Source of the DNA: Clostridia bacterium
Lineage (GTDB): Bacteria > Bacillota > Clostridia > Lachnospirales > Lachnospiraceae
Length of the DNA: 64,000 nt
Direction: 5' to 3'
NCBI GenBank assembly: GCA_003249225.1
Contig: QKJQ01000015.1
Span: 186,001 to 250,000 of the forward strand
This document shows positions 16,780 through 25,648 of the stretch, piece after piece. Under the pieces are notes generated by a model. That model was given only the letters and a program-made list of their open reading frames with translations, made no database searches and was not told where the DNA came from. Position 1 is the first letter of the stretch. Each line of letters begins with the position of its first letter. The position numbers were made by a program, and so were the translations under genes.

Positions 16780-18264
16780 ATGAACAATATTCCTAAAGTG
16801 AAGCTTGGAATCGTGGCGGTAAGCAGAGACTGTTTCCCTATGAGTTTATCCGAAAGCAGACGTGCTGCTGTTGTTGAAGCTTACACAGCGAAAGGACTTG
16901 AGGTCTTTGAATGTCCTGTTACCATCGAGAACGAAGTCGATATGAAAAAGGCTCTTGCTTCTGTAAATGAAGCCGGCTGTAATGCACTTACTGTTTATCT
17001 TGGCAACTTTGGTCCGGAGACATCTGAGACCCTGATCGCTAAGTATTTTGACGGACCTGTTATGTATGTTGCTGCTGCAGAAACCAACGGAGACTCCTTA
17101 CAGGACGAACGCGGCGACGCTTACTGCGGTATGTTGAATGCAAGCTATAACTTAAACCTTCGTGGTATTAAAGCATATATTCCGGAGTATCCGGTCGGCG
17201 CACCTGCTGAGGTTGCTGATATGATGGAAGAATTCGTTCCGATCGCACGCACCATCATCGCGCTGAATAATGTAAAGATCATCTCCTTTGGACCAAGACC
17301 TCAGGATTTCCTTGCCTGCAACGCACCGATCAAACCGCTCTACGATCTTGGTGTTGAAATCGAAGAAAACTCAGAGCTTGACCTCTTTGCTTCCTTCAAT
17401 GAACATGCAGAAGATCCAAGAATTCCGGAAGTTGTTGCAGATATGACCAGAGAACTTGGCGATGGCAATAAGATGGCAGGAATCCTTCCAAGACTCGCTA
17501 TGCTTGAACTTACCCTGATCGACTGGGCAGAGAATCACAAAGGTGCAAGAGATTTTGTCATCTTCGCAAACAAATGCTGGCCTTCCTTCCAGACACAGTT
17601 CGGCTGCGTTCCATGTTACGTTAACAGCCGTCTGACTGCAAAAGGTCTTCCGGTATCCTGTGAAGTTGATATCTACGGAACGCTCAGCGAGTACATCGGA
17701 ACCTGCATCAGCGAAGACACCGTAACTCTTCTTGATATCAACAATTCCGTTCCAGCCGCTATGTATGACCGCGACATCAAAGGAAAATTCGACTATACAT
17801 TAAAAGAGACCTTCATGGGCTTCCACTGCGGTAATACTGCAAGTGACAAGTTAACCTCCTGTGAAATGAAGAACCAGAAGATCATGGCTCGTGCTCTTGA
17901 ACCAAATCAGGAACCAAACATTACCCGCGGAACCTTAGAGGGCGACATTATTCCTGGCGAAATCACTTTCTTCCGTCTGCAGAGCACAGCTGATACAAGA
18001 CTTACCGCTTATGTTGCAGAAGGTGAAGTTCTCCCGGTTGCTACCCGTTCCTTTGGTGGTATCGGTATCTTTGCTATTCCGGAAATGGGACGTTTCTACC
18101 GTCATGTATTGATCGAGAAGAACTATCCTCACCACGGTGCGGTTGCTTTTGGACATTTCGGAAAGCAGTTATTTGAAGTATTTAAGTATCTTGGCGTTAC
18201 GGATATCGGATTTAATCAGCCAAAGGGTATGCTTTATAAGACAGAGAATCCTTTTGCAAAATAA
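16780..18264 (+). CDS. L-fucose/L-arabinose isomerase-family protein
   Basis: A 494-residue cytoplasmic protein related to the L-fucose isomerase-like (COG2407) group, which converts aldoses such as fucose or arabinose to ketoses. The N-terminal domain (LGIVAVSRDCFP, then NALTVYLGNFGPE) and the C-terminal metal-site region (FMGFHCGNTASDKL, and later HHGAVAFGHFGKQLFEVFKYLG) fit the family. Conserved Glu/Asp/His ligands appear likely, but I did not verify each. GAGAGGT precedes the ATG. Codon use is strongly biased and the promoter is near consensus, so expression is probably high. No sugar kinase or aldolase lies beside it; the true substrate is uncertain. Confidence 0.8.
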   Translation: MNNIPKVKLGIVAVSRDCFPMSLSESRRAAVVEAYTAKGLEVFECPVTIENEVDMKKALASVNEAGCNALTVYLGNFGPETSETLIAKYFDGPVMYVAAAETNGDSLQDERGDAYCGMLNASYNLNLRGIKAYIPEYPVGAPAEVADMMEEFVPIARTIIALNNVKIISFGPRPQDFLACNAPIKPLYDLGVEIEENSELDLFASFNEHAEDPRIPEVVADMTRELGDGNKMAGILPRLAMLELTLIDWAENHKGARDFVIFANKCWPSFQTQFGCVPCYVNSRLTAKGLPVSCEVDIYGTLSEYIGTCISEDTVTLLDINNSVPAAMYDRDIKGKFDYTLKETFMGFHCGNTASDKLTSCEMKNQKIMARALEPNQEPNITRGTLEGDIIPGEITFFRLQSTADTRLTAYVAEGEVLPVATRSFGGIGIFAIPEMGRFYRHVLIEKNYPHHGAVAFGHFGKQLFEVFKYLGVTDIGFNQPKGMLYKTENPFAK

Positions 18265-18265
18265 A

Positions 18266-18385
18266 GCTTGAGGTAATTGCTGAGACCGTTTTCGCAGCGT
18301 ACGATAATTATTCCATCAGGGACACGCTTGAGGTAATTGCTGAGACCGCTTTCGCAGCGTACGATAATTATTCCATTAGGGACAC
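18266..18385 (+). repeat. Two tandem 60 bp repeats
   Basis: Units 18266-18325 and 18326-18385 match at 58 of 60 positions (differences at 18289/18349 and 18316/18376). Each contains GCAGCGTACGATAATTATTC. The first unit begins just after the isomerase stop codon. Confidence 0.95.
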
Positions 18386-18503
18386 GCTTTCGCTTTGAGG
18401 CTCGCTCGTAGCGGCGCGTAAGGTCGTAGCAGGCACTGCCTGCTACAACCTAAACGCCGACGGCGCCCTGAAGTCCCATCACGGAATAATTATCGTACGC
18501 TGC
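18354..18503. repeat. Inverted repeat with 21 bp perfect arms and central hairpin
   Basis: The left arm 18354-18374 is the exact complement of 18483-18503 (21 bp); weaker complementarity extends beyond both arms. The 108 bp between holds a second perfect 9 bp hairpin, GTAGCAGGC with GCCTGCTAC (18426-18446). The shape resembles a mobile palindromic unit (MITE or REP type), but no target duplication was identified. Confidence 0.85.
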
Positions 18504-18675
18504 TTCTTTTTAGGCAATTATGAAGCGTTAGATACGGAAAAGCGAGGGAATTGTTATATTTTATTGCAATCAGATAGGATAAGGCTTTGTAGCTTCCTCA
18601 TAGAAGATTTATCGCACGCTACTTCTTTTTGGGCAGTTATAAGGCGACAGGCGCGGAAAAGCGAAGGAGTTGATA
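18484..18675 (+). repeat. Degenerate direct repeat of the right arm
   Basis: The segment from 18487 (ATTATCGTACGCTGCTTC, TTTTTAGGCAATTATGAAGCG, then GGAAAAGCGAGGGAATTGTTA) recurs imperfectly from 18608 (TTATCGCACGCTACTTC, TTTTTGGGCAGTTATAAGGCG, then GGAAAAGCGAAGGAGTTGATA), about 120 bp further on. Confidence 0.75.
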
Positions 18676-18731
18676 CTGTATTTTTTATGCTGGTTTCGAG
18701 TTTTGTCAAAGGTATTTATCTTCTTTTGTAT

Positions 18732-18794
18732 AAAAAGAGGCAGAAATCCTGCTGTCTGAGATGATTTATCATCGAGTTCAGGATTTCTGCCTCT
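18732..18794 (-). terminator. Terminator of the HtrA-like gene
   Basis: A perfect 16 bp stem AGAGGCAGAAATCCTG/CAGGATTTCTGCCTCT encloses a loop that can itself pair, and on the minus strand is followed by TTTTTATA. Confidence 0.85.
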
Positions 18795-18866
18795 GCTTTG
18801 ACATTGGCTAGATAACTATAGTAATTTTACATTTCTGCGAAAGTAGTAAGATTACGCAGCAGCATA

Positions 18867-20219
18867 TCACTTACTGCCGATTACAACGGTGCATTCTACA
18901 TCTTTGTAAGTCTGCTGCGATTCGCGTTTGATATGAACGGTTACTTCATCTCCTACATTTCTGCGCAGCAGATCGTTGTGAAGACCCGGTACCGAGATGA
19001 TCGTGGTCTCTTCGATCTGATAGATTATATCACCTTTCTTTATGCCGGCGGCTTCTGCGGGCGATCCCTCCATTACACTTTTAACGTAGATGCCATTGAT
19101 AAGCTCCGCCTCATCCAGTGAATCTGTCGGCATTTCTTCTGCTATGACCCCAAAGCTAACGATGTCATTTCCGTTGGCAAGATCCTCAATGACTGTTTTC
19201 AAGTCACTGATTCCAACTGCGGTACTAATGGATTCACTTAATTCATCTTTCATCGTATGTGTTATGATTCCAATGATCTGTCCTTTTAAGTTTACGATGA
19301 TTCCTTCTCCGTTCGCATTCTCTTCCAGGCTGGTTGTAAAGATATCGAGTCGGTCATCGGTTATGTAATGATAGATGCCTTTGCTCGTAATTGTTCCAAT
19401 TTCGTAAGAACCCATATATCCATTAGGGTTGCCAACGGCTAGTATTGGTGTTCCGACAACCAGGTAGTAGGATTCCCCAAAATCCGCTTCCGTAATATTT
19501 GCTAAGACCTGCTCCGGAATACTGTCATAATCCAGTCCAATCACTGCCAGATTATAATCCGAATCATAATCAACAAGTTCCGCTTCCTCTATGTAGGTCG
19601 AATCCAGCTCCACTTCGATTCTTGTTGCATCTGCCAGTTTATCATACGGTACAAGGATCAGCAGCTGAAGACTATTGTTCCCTAAAATGATTCCAGTGGT
19701 TGAACTTCTGTTCTCAAACGTCTCTTCAAACCAGTTCACACCGCTGATTACTGTTGTTACAGTTGCAAGGGATGCCCCGACTTTTGTCGCCAGCTTTCTG
19801 ATTTCCTGGTGAATGGCAATGTAATCATCGAGGGAAGCTTCAATGGTATTGTTCACGACTACAGGCGTAACCTCCGGTGTTACGGATACTTGAGGTTCAG
19901 AAGTCGGTGTGGCAGATGCGGCTCTTGTTACGGTCGGTGTCGGTGTATCTGAATCCGGCTGCTCCGACGGAATATAGATCGGTGTTTTGCCTGCCGATTC
20001 CGTTGGCGTTGGAGTAACGCCAAGAATCCTGTAAATAACAGGATCCGAAGTTATAAAGAAGTATCGCGATACACAACCAAAAACACAGGCCAAAAGAAGC
20101 GTACCTCCAAACATGGACAACATTTTCTTCCATTTCTTTGATCGCTTCTTCGCAATTATCTTTTCACGTATAAATTGATACTCTTCGTTTTCATTTGTAT
20201 CTTTTTTTATCTCACTCAT
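18867..20219 (-). CDS. HtrA/DegP-like PDZ protein lacking the catalytic triad (pseudoprotease)
   Basis: A 450-residue protein with a cytoplasmic N-terminus, one membrane helix (about residues 37-55), a Thr/Pro-rich stalk (about 70-120), a trypsin-like domain (about 140-340) and a PDZ domain (about 355-445). The fold aligns with HtrA proteases, but the active-site residues are gone. The segment normally reading TNNHV is LILVPY; the Asp position in YNLAVIGLD is Asn223; and aligned without gaps to the GNSGGP loop, the segment ENANGEGIIVNLKGQIIGI has Gly304 in place of the Ser. It should therefore bind peptides or partners outside the membrane without cutting them. It lies 143 bp downstream of a sensor kinase gene on the same strand, so a role in envelope sensing is plausible. 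Confidence 0.85.
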   Translation of the reverse strand: MSEIKKDTNENEEYQFIREKIIAKKRSKKWKKMLSMFGGTLLLACVFGCVSRYFFITSDPVIYRILGVTPTPTESAGKTPIYIPSEQPDSDTPTPTVTRAASATPTSEPQVSVTPEVTPVVVNNTIEASLDDYIAIHQEIRKLATKVGASLATVTTVISGVNWFEETFENRSSTTGIILGNNSLQLLILVPYDKLADATRIEVELDSTYIEEAELVDYDSDYNLAVIGLDYDSIPEQVLANITEADFGESYYLVVGTPILAVGNPNGYMGSYEIGTITSKGIYHYITDDRLDIFTTSLEENANGEGIIVNLKGQIIGIITHTMKDELSESISTAVGISDLKTVIEDLANGNDIVSFGVIAEEMPTDSLDEAELINGIYVKSVMEGSPAEAAGIKKGDIIYQIEETTIISVPGLHNDLLRRNVGDEVTVHIKRESQQTYKDVECTVVIGSK

Positions 20220-20362
20220 AGTAGAAAACTCCGATTAGGTATATGTTTGTTAAAAACAGATAGCATTAGCATAGCAAGTATTTATGAACACATCATGAAG
20301 TTTTTGTAAATAAACTATCCAAAAAGCTGCTAAGTCATGGATTTCAAACACATTTCCCTGTA

Positions 20363-21775
20363 TTAATCCATCTTTACGGTCGGTAGGGTAAATATGAATT
20401 CCGTCCCGACACCTTCTGTGCTTATAACATTGATGTTCTCTTTGTGGGAACTGATGATTTCTTTTACGATAGAAAGACCAAGTCCGGTTCCTTTCTTGTC
20501 TTTTCCGCGTGAAAGATCCGTTTTGTAAAAACGCTCCCAGATTTTCTTGACCGCATCTTTGGGTATTCCGATACCAAAATCCTTCACACTGACAAAGGTC
20601 TTACTGCCTTTGTTCTCTGTTGATACCTGAATGGAAGAATCCTGATTGCTGAACTTGATCGCATTGTCGATCAGGTTGTACAGGACTTGCTGAATCTTTC
20701 CGTAATCCGCTTCGACATAGCAGTTCTCTTCTGTAAAGATAAGTTCAAGAGTAATTTTCTTCTTCGTACATACACCTTCAAAAGATGCCGCTGTATTCTT
20801 GATCACATTGTTTATATCAAAGACGGAGATATCAAGGAATGCTTTATTATAATCCAGGTTATTCAAAGTCAGAAGGTTGGAGGTCAGCTTGGTCAGACGT
20901 TCCGTCTCAAATAAAATGATATCCATATAGCGATCCTGCGCCTCATAGGGAATCGTACCGTCTTTGATCGCTTCAACGTAGCCTTTGATGGAAGTTAGCG
21001 GTGAACGAAGATCGTGCGAGACATTGGCTACAAATTTACGCTGGTATTCCTCCAGATTTTCCAGCTCATCTGCAATACACAGAATTGCAGCATCTATTTC
21101 CTTATATTCATCATGGAGCTTTGCTTTTGTCTTATATTCAAAGTTGCCTCTGGCATACTCAATGGCCGCACGCTTTAGATAGACTGCGGGCAGAACTGTT
21201 TCAATATACAGCCATAAGAAAAGCACAAAAAGAAGAATTAAGAAAATCAGATACGCACGGTTAATAAAATCTATGTAATATACAGTCACTGCTCTAAGAC
21301 TGTCCATCGTGACCAGAATGCATACATACCCGCTGATGGAGTAATCATAATAGATTGGTTCTGTTACCACCAGCATCGGTTCATTTAAAAGATTCGGTAT
21401 CAGGATATTCTCCGCATACTGATATTCCAGAAAATTCTCCGAATAACTCAGCACATTGATTCGCTGGCTTGCTGCAGTGTTCCTGGTATCCAGATAAACG
21501 GTGCCCTGCGAATTCAAAAGCCAGATCCGGACGTCCAGAAAGGTATCAATTGCCGTCAGCTGCTGCCGGATATTTTCGAGAGTCATCGTAGATTCGTAAT
21601 ATTTCTCCCCGTACTCATTGGCGATCTCACAGGCTTCGTCGTACAGAACAACTTTTTTATTCTTGATAATGTCCTGTTCCAGTTTCTCAGTTCCGAATAT
21701 GTTCAAGAGTGCGAACATGCAGACAGCTGCCACAAGATATGTAAGTAAAAGCTTAAATGTGATCTTTTTCCCCAT
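20363..21775 (-). CDS. Sensor histidine kinase (membrane, EnvZ/PhoR type)
   Basis: A 470-residue kinase with two membrane helices (about residues 7-25 and 172-192) flanking an extracellular sensor of about 145 residues, then a HAMP-like linker. The dimerisation/phosphoacceptor motif FVANVSHDLRSPLTSIKGY contains His254. The ATPase domain has the N box NLIDNAIKF, G1 box DFGIGIP, F box IWERFYK and G2 box GTGLGLSIVKEI, so it is fully equipped. It lies 26 bp downstream of its response regulator. The signal is unknown; the MutS2/TrmL neighbours give no clue, while the downstream HtrA-like protein hints at envelope stress. Confidence 0.95.
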   Translation of the reverse strand: MGKKITFKLLLTYLVAAVCMFALLNIFGTEKLEQDIIKNKKVVLYDEACEIANEYGEKYYESTMTLENIRQQLTAIDTFLDVRIWLLNSQGTVYLDTRNTAASQRINVLSYSENFLEYQYAENILIPNLLNEPMLVVTEPIYYDYSISGYVCILVTMDSLRAVTVYYIDFINRAYLIFLILLFVLFLWLYIETVLPAVYLKRAAIEYARGNFEYKTKAKLHDEYKEIDAAILCIADELENLEEYQRKFVANVSHDLRSPLTSIKGYVEAIKDGTIPYEAQDRYMDIILFETERLTKLTSNLLTLNNLDYNKAFLDISVFDINNVIKNTAASFEGVCTKKKITLELIFTEENCYVEADYGKIQQVLYNLIDNAIKFSNQDSSIQVSTENKGSKTFVSVKDFGIGIPKDAVKKIWERFYKTDLSRGKDKKGTGLGLSIVKEIISSHKENINVISTEGVGTEFIFTLPTVKMD

Positions 21776-21801
21776 GACAGCCCCCTGTTCTTCCCTTCGG
21801 A

Positions 21802-22509
21802 TTATTTTCTTACTTCAAACTTATACCCAATTCCCCATACTGTTGCAAGACTCCAGTTGGCACGATCTTTGATTTTTTCACGAAGCCTTTTGATATGAAC
21901 ATCCACGGTTCTTGTATCACCAATGTATTCATATCCCCAGATATGATCAAGCAGCTGCTCTCGTGTAAATACCTGATTTGGATGCTTTGCAAGGAAGTAC
22001 AGAAGCTCAAGTTCTTTCGGTGGCATATCTATGATCATTCCCCCATAAACAACGGAATAATTCGTCTGATTGATCACAAGATCTGTATACTTCACGAATT
22101 CCCCATGCTCTTCCTCTTCATCCTCCGAGGCTGCGCATGGCTGCTGTCTGCGCAGCACAGCTTTTACACGGGCAACCAGCTCTTTTGAATCAAATGGTTT
22201 GATGATGTAGTCATCTGCGCCAAGTTCCAGTCCTAATACTTTGTCGAATACTTCGCCCTTGGCAGAAAGCATGATAATGGGAATCTGAGATGCCCTGCGC
22301 ACTTCTCTGCATACTTCATAGCCATCTATACCAGGCAGCATAAGGTCCAGTAAAATCAGGTTCGGCTTAAAATCCTTGAATCTTTCAATCGCTTCTTCTC
22401 CATCATTTACGATCAGTGTTTCAAAACACTCCTTCATCAGATAAAGGGAAATCAGTTCTGCTATATTGGTATCATCATCAACAATCATTATTTTCTGCTT
22501 TTCCGCCAT
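21802..22509 (-). CDS. OmpR/PhoB-family response regulator
   Basis: A 235-residue two-domain regulator. The receiver domain has acidic residues Asp11-Asp13, phospho-acceptor Asp55 in LILLDLMLPGIDG and Lys104 in YIIKPF. An acidic linker (EDEEEEHGE) leads to a C-terminal winged helix with PPKELELLYFLAKHPNQVFTREQLLDHIWGYEYIGDTRTVDVHIKR split over helix, loop and wing. It is encoded between mutS2 (31 bp upstream) and its kinase, and should control genes in response to that kinase. Confidence 0.95.
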   Translation of the reverse strand: MAEKQKIMIVDDDTNIAELISLYLMKECFETLIVNDGEEAIERFKDFKPNLILLDLMLPGIDGYEVCREVRRASQIPIIMLSAKGEVFDKVLGLELGADDYIIKPFDSKELVARVKAVLRRQQPCAASEDEEEEHGEFVKYTDLVINQTNYSVVYGGMIIDMPPKELELLYFLAKHPNQVFTREQLLDHIWGYEYIGDTRTVDVHIKRLREKIKDRANWSLATVWGIGYKFEVRK

Positions 22510-22540
22510 GGGATGTTTCCTCCTGTCATGTGCTTATTGG

Positions 22541-25021
22541 CTACTTTTTGAACTCAACGATAGTAACACCATGATCGCCTTCCCCAAATTCACCGACCCG
22601 GAAAGTTTTCACATACTTTGTTCTTTTTAAATGAGAATGAACAGCGTCCCGTAATGCTCCGGTTCCTCTTCCATGAATTACAGTGACCTTTGGCAAATGG
22701 GACAGGTACGCATCGTCAAGGTATTTATCAAGGACCGGCAAAGCCTCATCCACTCTCATACCAATAAGGTTAAGCTCCGATGCGATGGTCATCGTTTTTG
22801 CCATATTAATGGCTCCGACTGCTGTTCTGTTCTTTGGTTTTGCTTCTTCTGTTTCCGTTTCTTCTGCAGGTTCCAGGTCTTTTACATTCACCAGGGAGCG
22901 CAGGCTTCCGATCTGAACGTACAGGTCACCTTTCGCATTTGGTGCCGTACTGACTTTACCATTCACGTTCAGACTAAGCACAAGAACACTGTCGCCAACT
23001 TCATAACCTTCTTTCACGGGACCAACCGGTTTTTTAGCAGCTTTAACGGCAAGCTTGCTGTCTTTTTCTGAAAGTTTTTCACGAAGCAGAGACCGTTCAA
23101 ATTCTATATCCTTTCCTGCACTGCTTTGAGACATCTTATTGATCTTTCGTATGGTCTCATCCACGTAATCCTTGGTTTCCTGCAGGATTTCCTGTGCCTG
23201 TTCATTGGCTCTTTGCAACACTTTTTCTTTTGCAGCATCCAGGCGGTCATTCTTTTCCAGCCACTTTTTCTTAAAAGCTTCTGCTTCTAATCGAAGAGCA
23301 TTTGCCTGTTCTCTTTCCTTCTCAATTGCGATCCGGTCGGACTCAAGATTACTGATCAGATCTTCAAAGCTCTGCTCTGAAACACCGATGAATTCACGTG
23401 CACTTTCAATAATATACTCCGGCAGTCCAAGCTTCTTTGATATCGCGAAGGCATTGCTCTTCCCGGGAATTCCGATCAGCAGGCGGTAGGTTGGACGCAA
23501 GGTTGCCACATCAAACTCACAGCAGGCATTTGAGACACCCTCTGTAGAAAGAGCAAATACTTTTAACTCACTGTAATGCGTTGTTGCAAGTGTGCGAATG
23601 CTCCTCTTATGAAGATGCGTCAGGATAGCCATAGCAAGCGCAGCGCCTTCTGTCGGATCGGTACCGGCTCCGAGTTCATCAAATAAAACAAGGGAATCAT
23701 TGTCTGCCTGATCAAGGATCCTAACTATGTTCGTCATGTGAGACGAAAATGTGCTAAGACTCTGTTCAATGCTCTGCTCATCTCCAATGTCTGCATATAC
23801 TTCGTGAAAGATACCAAGTTCCGAACCTTCTGCCGCAGGAATATGAAGTCCTGACTGTCCAAGCAGGCAGAAAAGTCCGACGGTCTTTAGCGATACTGTC
23901 TTACCGCCGGTATTTGGACCTGTAATAATCAGCAGATCAAACTCTTTTCCGATGAAGATATCTGTGGGAACAACAATGTGTGGGTCAATGAGTGGATGCC
24001 GGCCTTTTTTTATGTTGATCCATCGGTTCGTATTGAACTTCGGTTCGGTTGCTTTCATAGCTTTGGAAAGCACTGCGCGGGCAAAGATAAAATCAAGTTC
24101 CGTCAGTATGCTTTGATCCGCTGCCAGTTCCTCCGTATGATTTCCTGCCTGGTGGCTTAATTCTTCCAATACTTTTTCAATCTCTTCCTGTTCACGCACG
24201 GCAAGTTCACGAAGTTCATTATTCAGCTTTACAACGGACATAGGTTCAATAAAGAAAGTAGAACCGCTGGAAGACTGGTCGTGTACCATCCCCTGGAACT
24301 GATTCTTGTACTCGTTTTTGATTGGCAGACAGTATCTGCCGTTACGCATGGTGATAAGCGCGTCCTGCATCATGGTCCGGTTCGTTCCGGAATTTAAGAT
24401 CGCTCCGAGTTCGGAATGAATTTTGTCATTTGTATTCTTAATGGCTCTTCTAACACTTTTCAGACCTGGACTTGCATCATCTGCTATCTCTTCTTCTGAT
24501 AAAATGCATCGTTGTATTTCATTGTTCAATGGTGATAACGGTGCCAATGCCACAAAACGTTCGGTCAAAGAATCGGTCTCTTCCATCTCTTCTTCCGGAA
24601 CTTCTGTCAGACCTGCCGCATCTGCTTTTGCTTTTGCTGCCGCACGTTCCTGTTCCAGCTTCCAGGCGGGCTTATGACTGACCGACTTCTCGCGGTGAGC
24701 AATACCATAATTCCTGACGCGAAGAGCTGCGGTCAGAATAGAGCTGATCTTTAGGAGTTCTCCTGCCCCTAACGTCGATCCAATCTCCAGACGCTTCACC
24801 GATGCTCTCACATCCGGAACACCGGAAAATGATACGGTTCCTTTTTGGAACACCCGCTGTACAGCATCGGACGTTTCAGTCTGCAGCTGACGTATTACTG
24901 CAGGATCGGTCAGCGGTGTTATCTTATTGCATTTTTCTCTGCCAAGAGCCGACCCTGCGTACCCTGCCAGCCGTTCCACTATTTTATTGTATTCCAGCGT
25001 TTTTAACGCTCGTTCATTCAT
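22541..25021 (-). CDS. mutS2: MutS2 (Smr-domain MutS paralogue)
   Basis: An 826-residue ATPase. It has the clamp/lever core, the ATPase Walker A TGPNTGGKTVSLKT, Walker B LVLFDELGAGTDPTEGAAL, a long coiled coil (about residues 515-625, rich in Glu/Lys/Ala) and a C-terminal Smr nuclease domain with VIHGRGTGALRDAVH. MutS2 suppresses recombination and, in Bacillus, splits collided ribosomes. The start at 25021 is preferred: it has GGGGGGAAAG upstream and begins MNERALKTLEY as homologues do. It overlaps the end of trmL by 8 bp, which suggests translational coupling. Confidence 0.95.
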   Translation of the reverse strand: MNERALKTLEYNKIVERLAGYAGSALGREKCNKITPLTDPAVIRQLQTETSDAVQRVFQKGTVSFSGVPDVRASVKRLEIGSTLGAGELLKISSILTAALRVRNYGIAHREKSVSHKPAWKLEQERAAAKAKADAAGLTEVPEEEMEETDSLTERFVALAPLSPLNNEIQRCILSEEEIADDASPGLKSVRRAIKNTNDKIHSELGAILNSGTNRTMMQDALITMRNGRYCLPIKNEYKNQFQGMVHDQSSSGSTFFIEPMSVVKLNNELRELAVREQEEIEKVLEELSHQAGNHTEELAADQSILTELDFIFARAVLSKAMKATEPKFNTNRWINIKKGRHPLIDPHIVVPTDIFIGKEFDLLIITGPNTGGKTVSLKTVGLFCLLGQSGLHIPAAEGSELGIFHEVYADIGDEQSIEQSLSTFSSHMTNIVRILDQADNDSLVLFDELGAGTDPTEGAALAMAILTHLHKRSIRTLATTHYSELKVFALSTEGVSNACCEFDVATLRPTYRLLIGIPGKSNAFAISKKLGLPEYIIESAREFIGVSEQSFEDLISNLESDRIAIEKEREQANALRLEAEAFKKKWLEKNDRLDAAKEKVLQRANEQAQEILQETKDYVDETIRKINKMSQSSAGKDIEFERSLLREKLSEKDSKLAVKAAKKPVGPVKEGYEVGDSVLVLSLNVNGKVSTAPNAKGDLYVQIGSLRSLVNVKDLEPAEETETEEAKPKNRTAVGAINMAKTMTIASELNLIGMRVDEALPVLDKYLDDAYLSHLPKVTVIHGRGTGALRDAVHSHLKRTKYVKTFRVGEFGEGDHGVTIVEFKK

Positions 25022-25517
25022 GTCTTTCCCCCCATTGATGCCTGTGAAGCTGTCCTTCCAGGCGCATTGAATCAAACTGATTCTGTCGTAATGCTTCATA
25101 CAGAACAATTGCAACGGAATTCCCAAGGTTTAATGAACGGATATCTCCGATCATTGGAATTCTGACACAGGTCTCCTCGTTCTGCAGCAAAATCTCTTCC
25201 GGAATGCCGGCACTTTCTTTCCCGAACATGATAAAACTATCCGGTTCATATGTTACTTCACTGTATACCTTTCTGGCTTTTGTTGTTGCCATATAAACCT
25301 TTGCTCCCGGGTTCTTCTCGAGAAAATCGGAATAATCATCATATACATGAAGATCCAGCTGCTGCCAGTAGTCAAGTCCCGCACGGCGTACCGCACGTTC
25401 ATCAATACGAAATCCCAGCGGTCTGATCAGATGCAGACTTGCACCTGCAGCAACACAGGTTCTTCCTATGTTCCCTGTATTCTCAGGTATCTCAGGTTCA
25501 AGCAATACTATATTCAT
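25014..25517 (-). CDS. trmL: tRNA (cytidine/uridine-34 2'-O)-methyltransferase
   Basis: A 167-residue SPOUT-class methyltransferase that methylates the ribose of the wobble base in tRNA-Leu isoacceptors. The knot motifs are visible: MNIVLLEPEIPENTGNIGRTC at the start, LIRPLGF, then FGKESAGIPEEIL and the C-terminal IRSLNLGNSVAIVLYEALRQ. Length is normal for the family. It overlaps mutS2 by 8 bp and probably starts the trmL-mutS2-regulator-kinase transcript. Confidence 0.93.
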   Translation of the reverse strand: MNIVLLEPEIPENTGNIGRTCVAAGASLHLIRPLGFRIDERAVRRAGLDYWQQLDLHVYDDYSDFLEKNPGAKVYMATTKARKVYSEVTYEPDSFIMFGKESAGIPEEILLQNEETCVRIPMIGDIRSLNLGNSVAIVLYEALRQNQFDSMRLEGQLHRHQWGERHE

Positions 25518-25615
25518 GTGTTACATTTCTCCTTCATCTTCCGGCTAAGAATTCAATCACTGCAGACAGTAAGCTTTCCTGTTATGCTGCGGTCTTGCCG
25601 GCTTTTCTTTTTGTT

Positions 25616-25648
25616 TTAAAAAAAAAGGTGATATCCTATCACCTTTTT
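25616..25648 (-). terminator. Terminator overlapping the CheX stop codon
   Basis: A perfect hairpin, AAAAAGGTGATA with TATCACCTTTTT, has a 3-base loop and a minus-strand T-run. The CheX stop codon (25639-25641) lies inside the stem, so translation to the end would reach into the terminator. Confidence 0.85.

Larger units (their letters stand above)
18265..18866. other. Repeat-rich 600 bp spacer without genes
   Basis: I see no credible gene in this gap. It contains a 2 x 60 bp tandem repeat, an inverted-repeat element with an internal hairpin, a second degenerate copy of the right arm, and the terminator of the convergent HtrA-like gene. The local GC rises in 18390-18480. Confidence 0.7.

Noticed and set aside
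18266-18503. CRISPR array
   Set aside because: Only two tandem units without spacers, plus inverted copies; no cas genes nearby.
18867-20219. Active HtrA/DegP serine protease
   Set aside because: The positions of His, Asp and Ser in the family motifs are all replaced.
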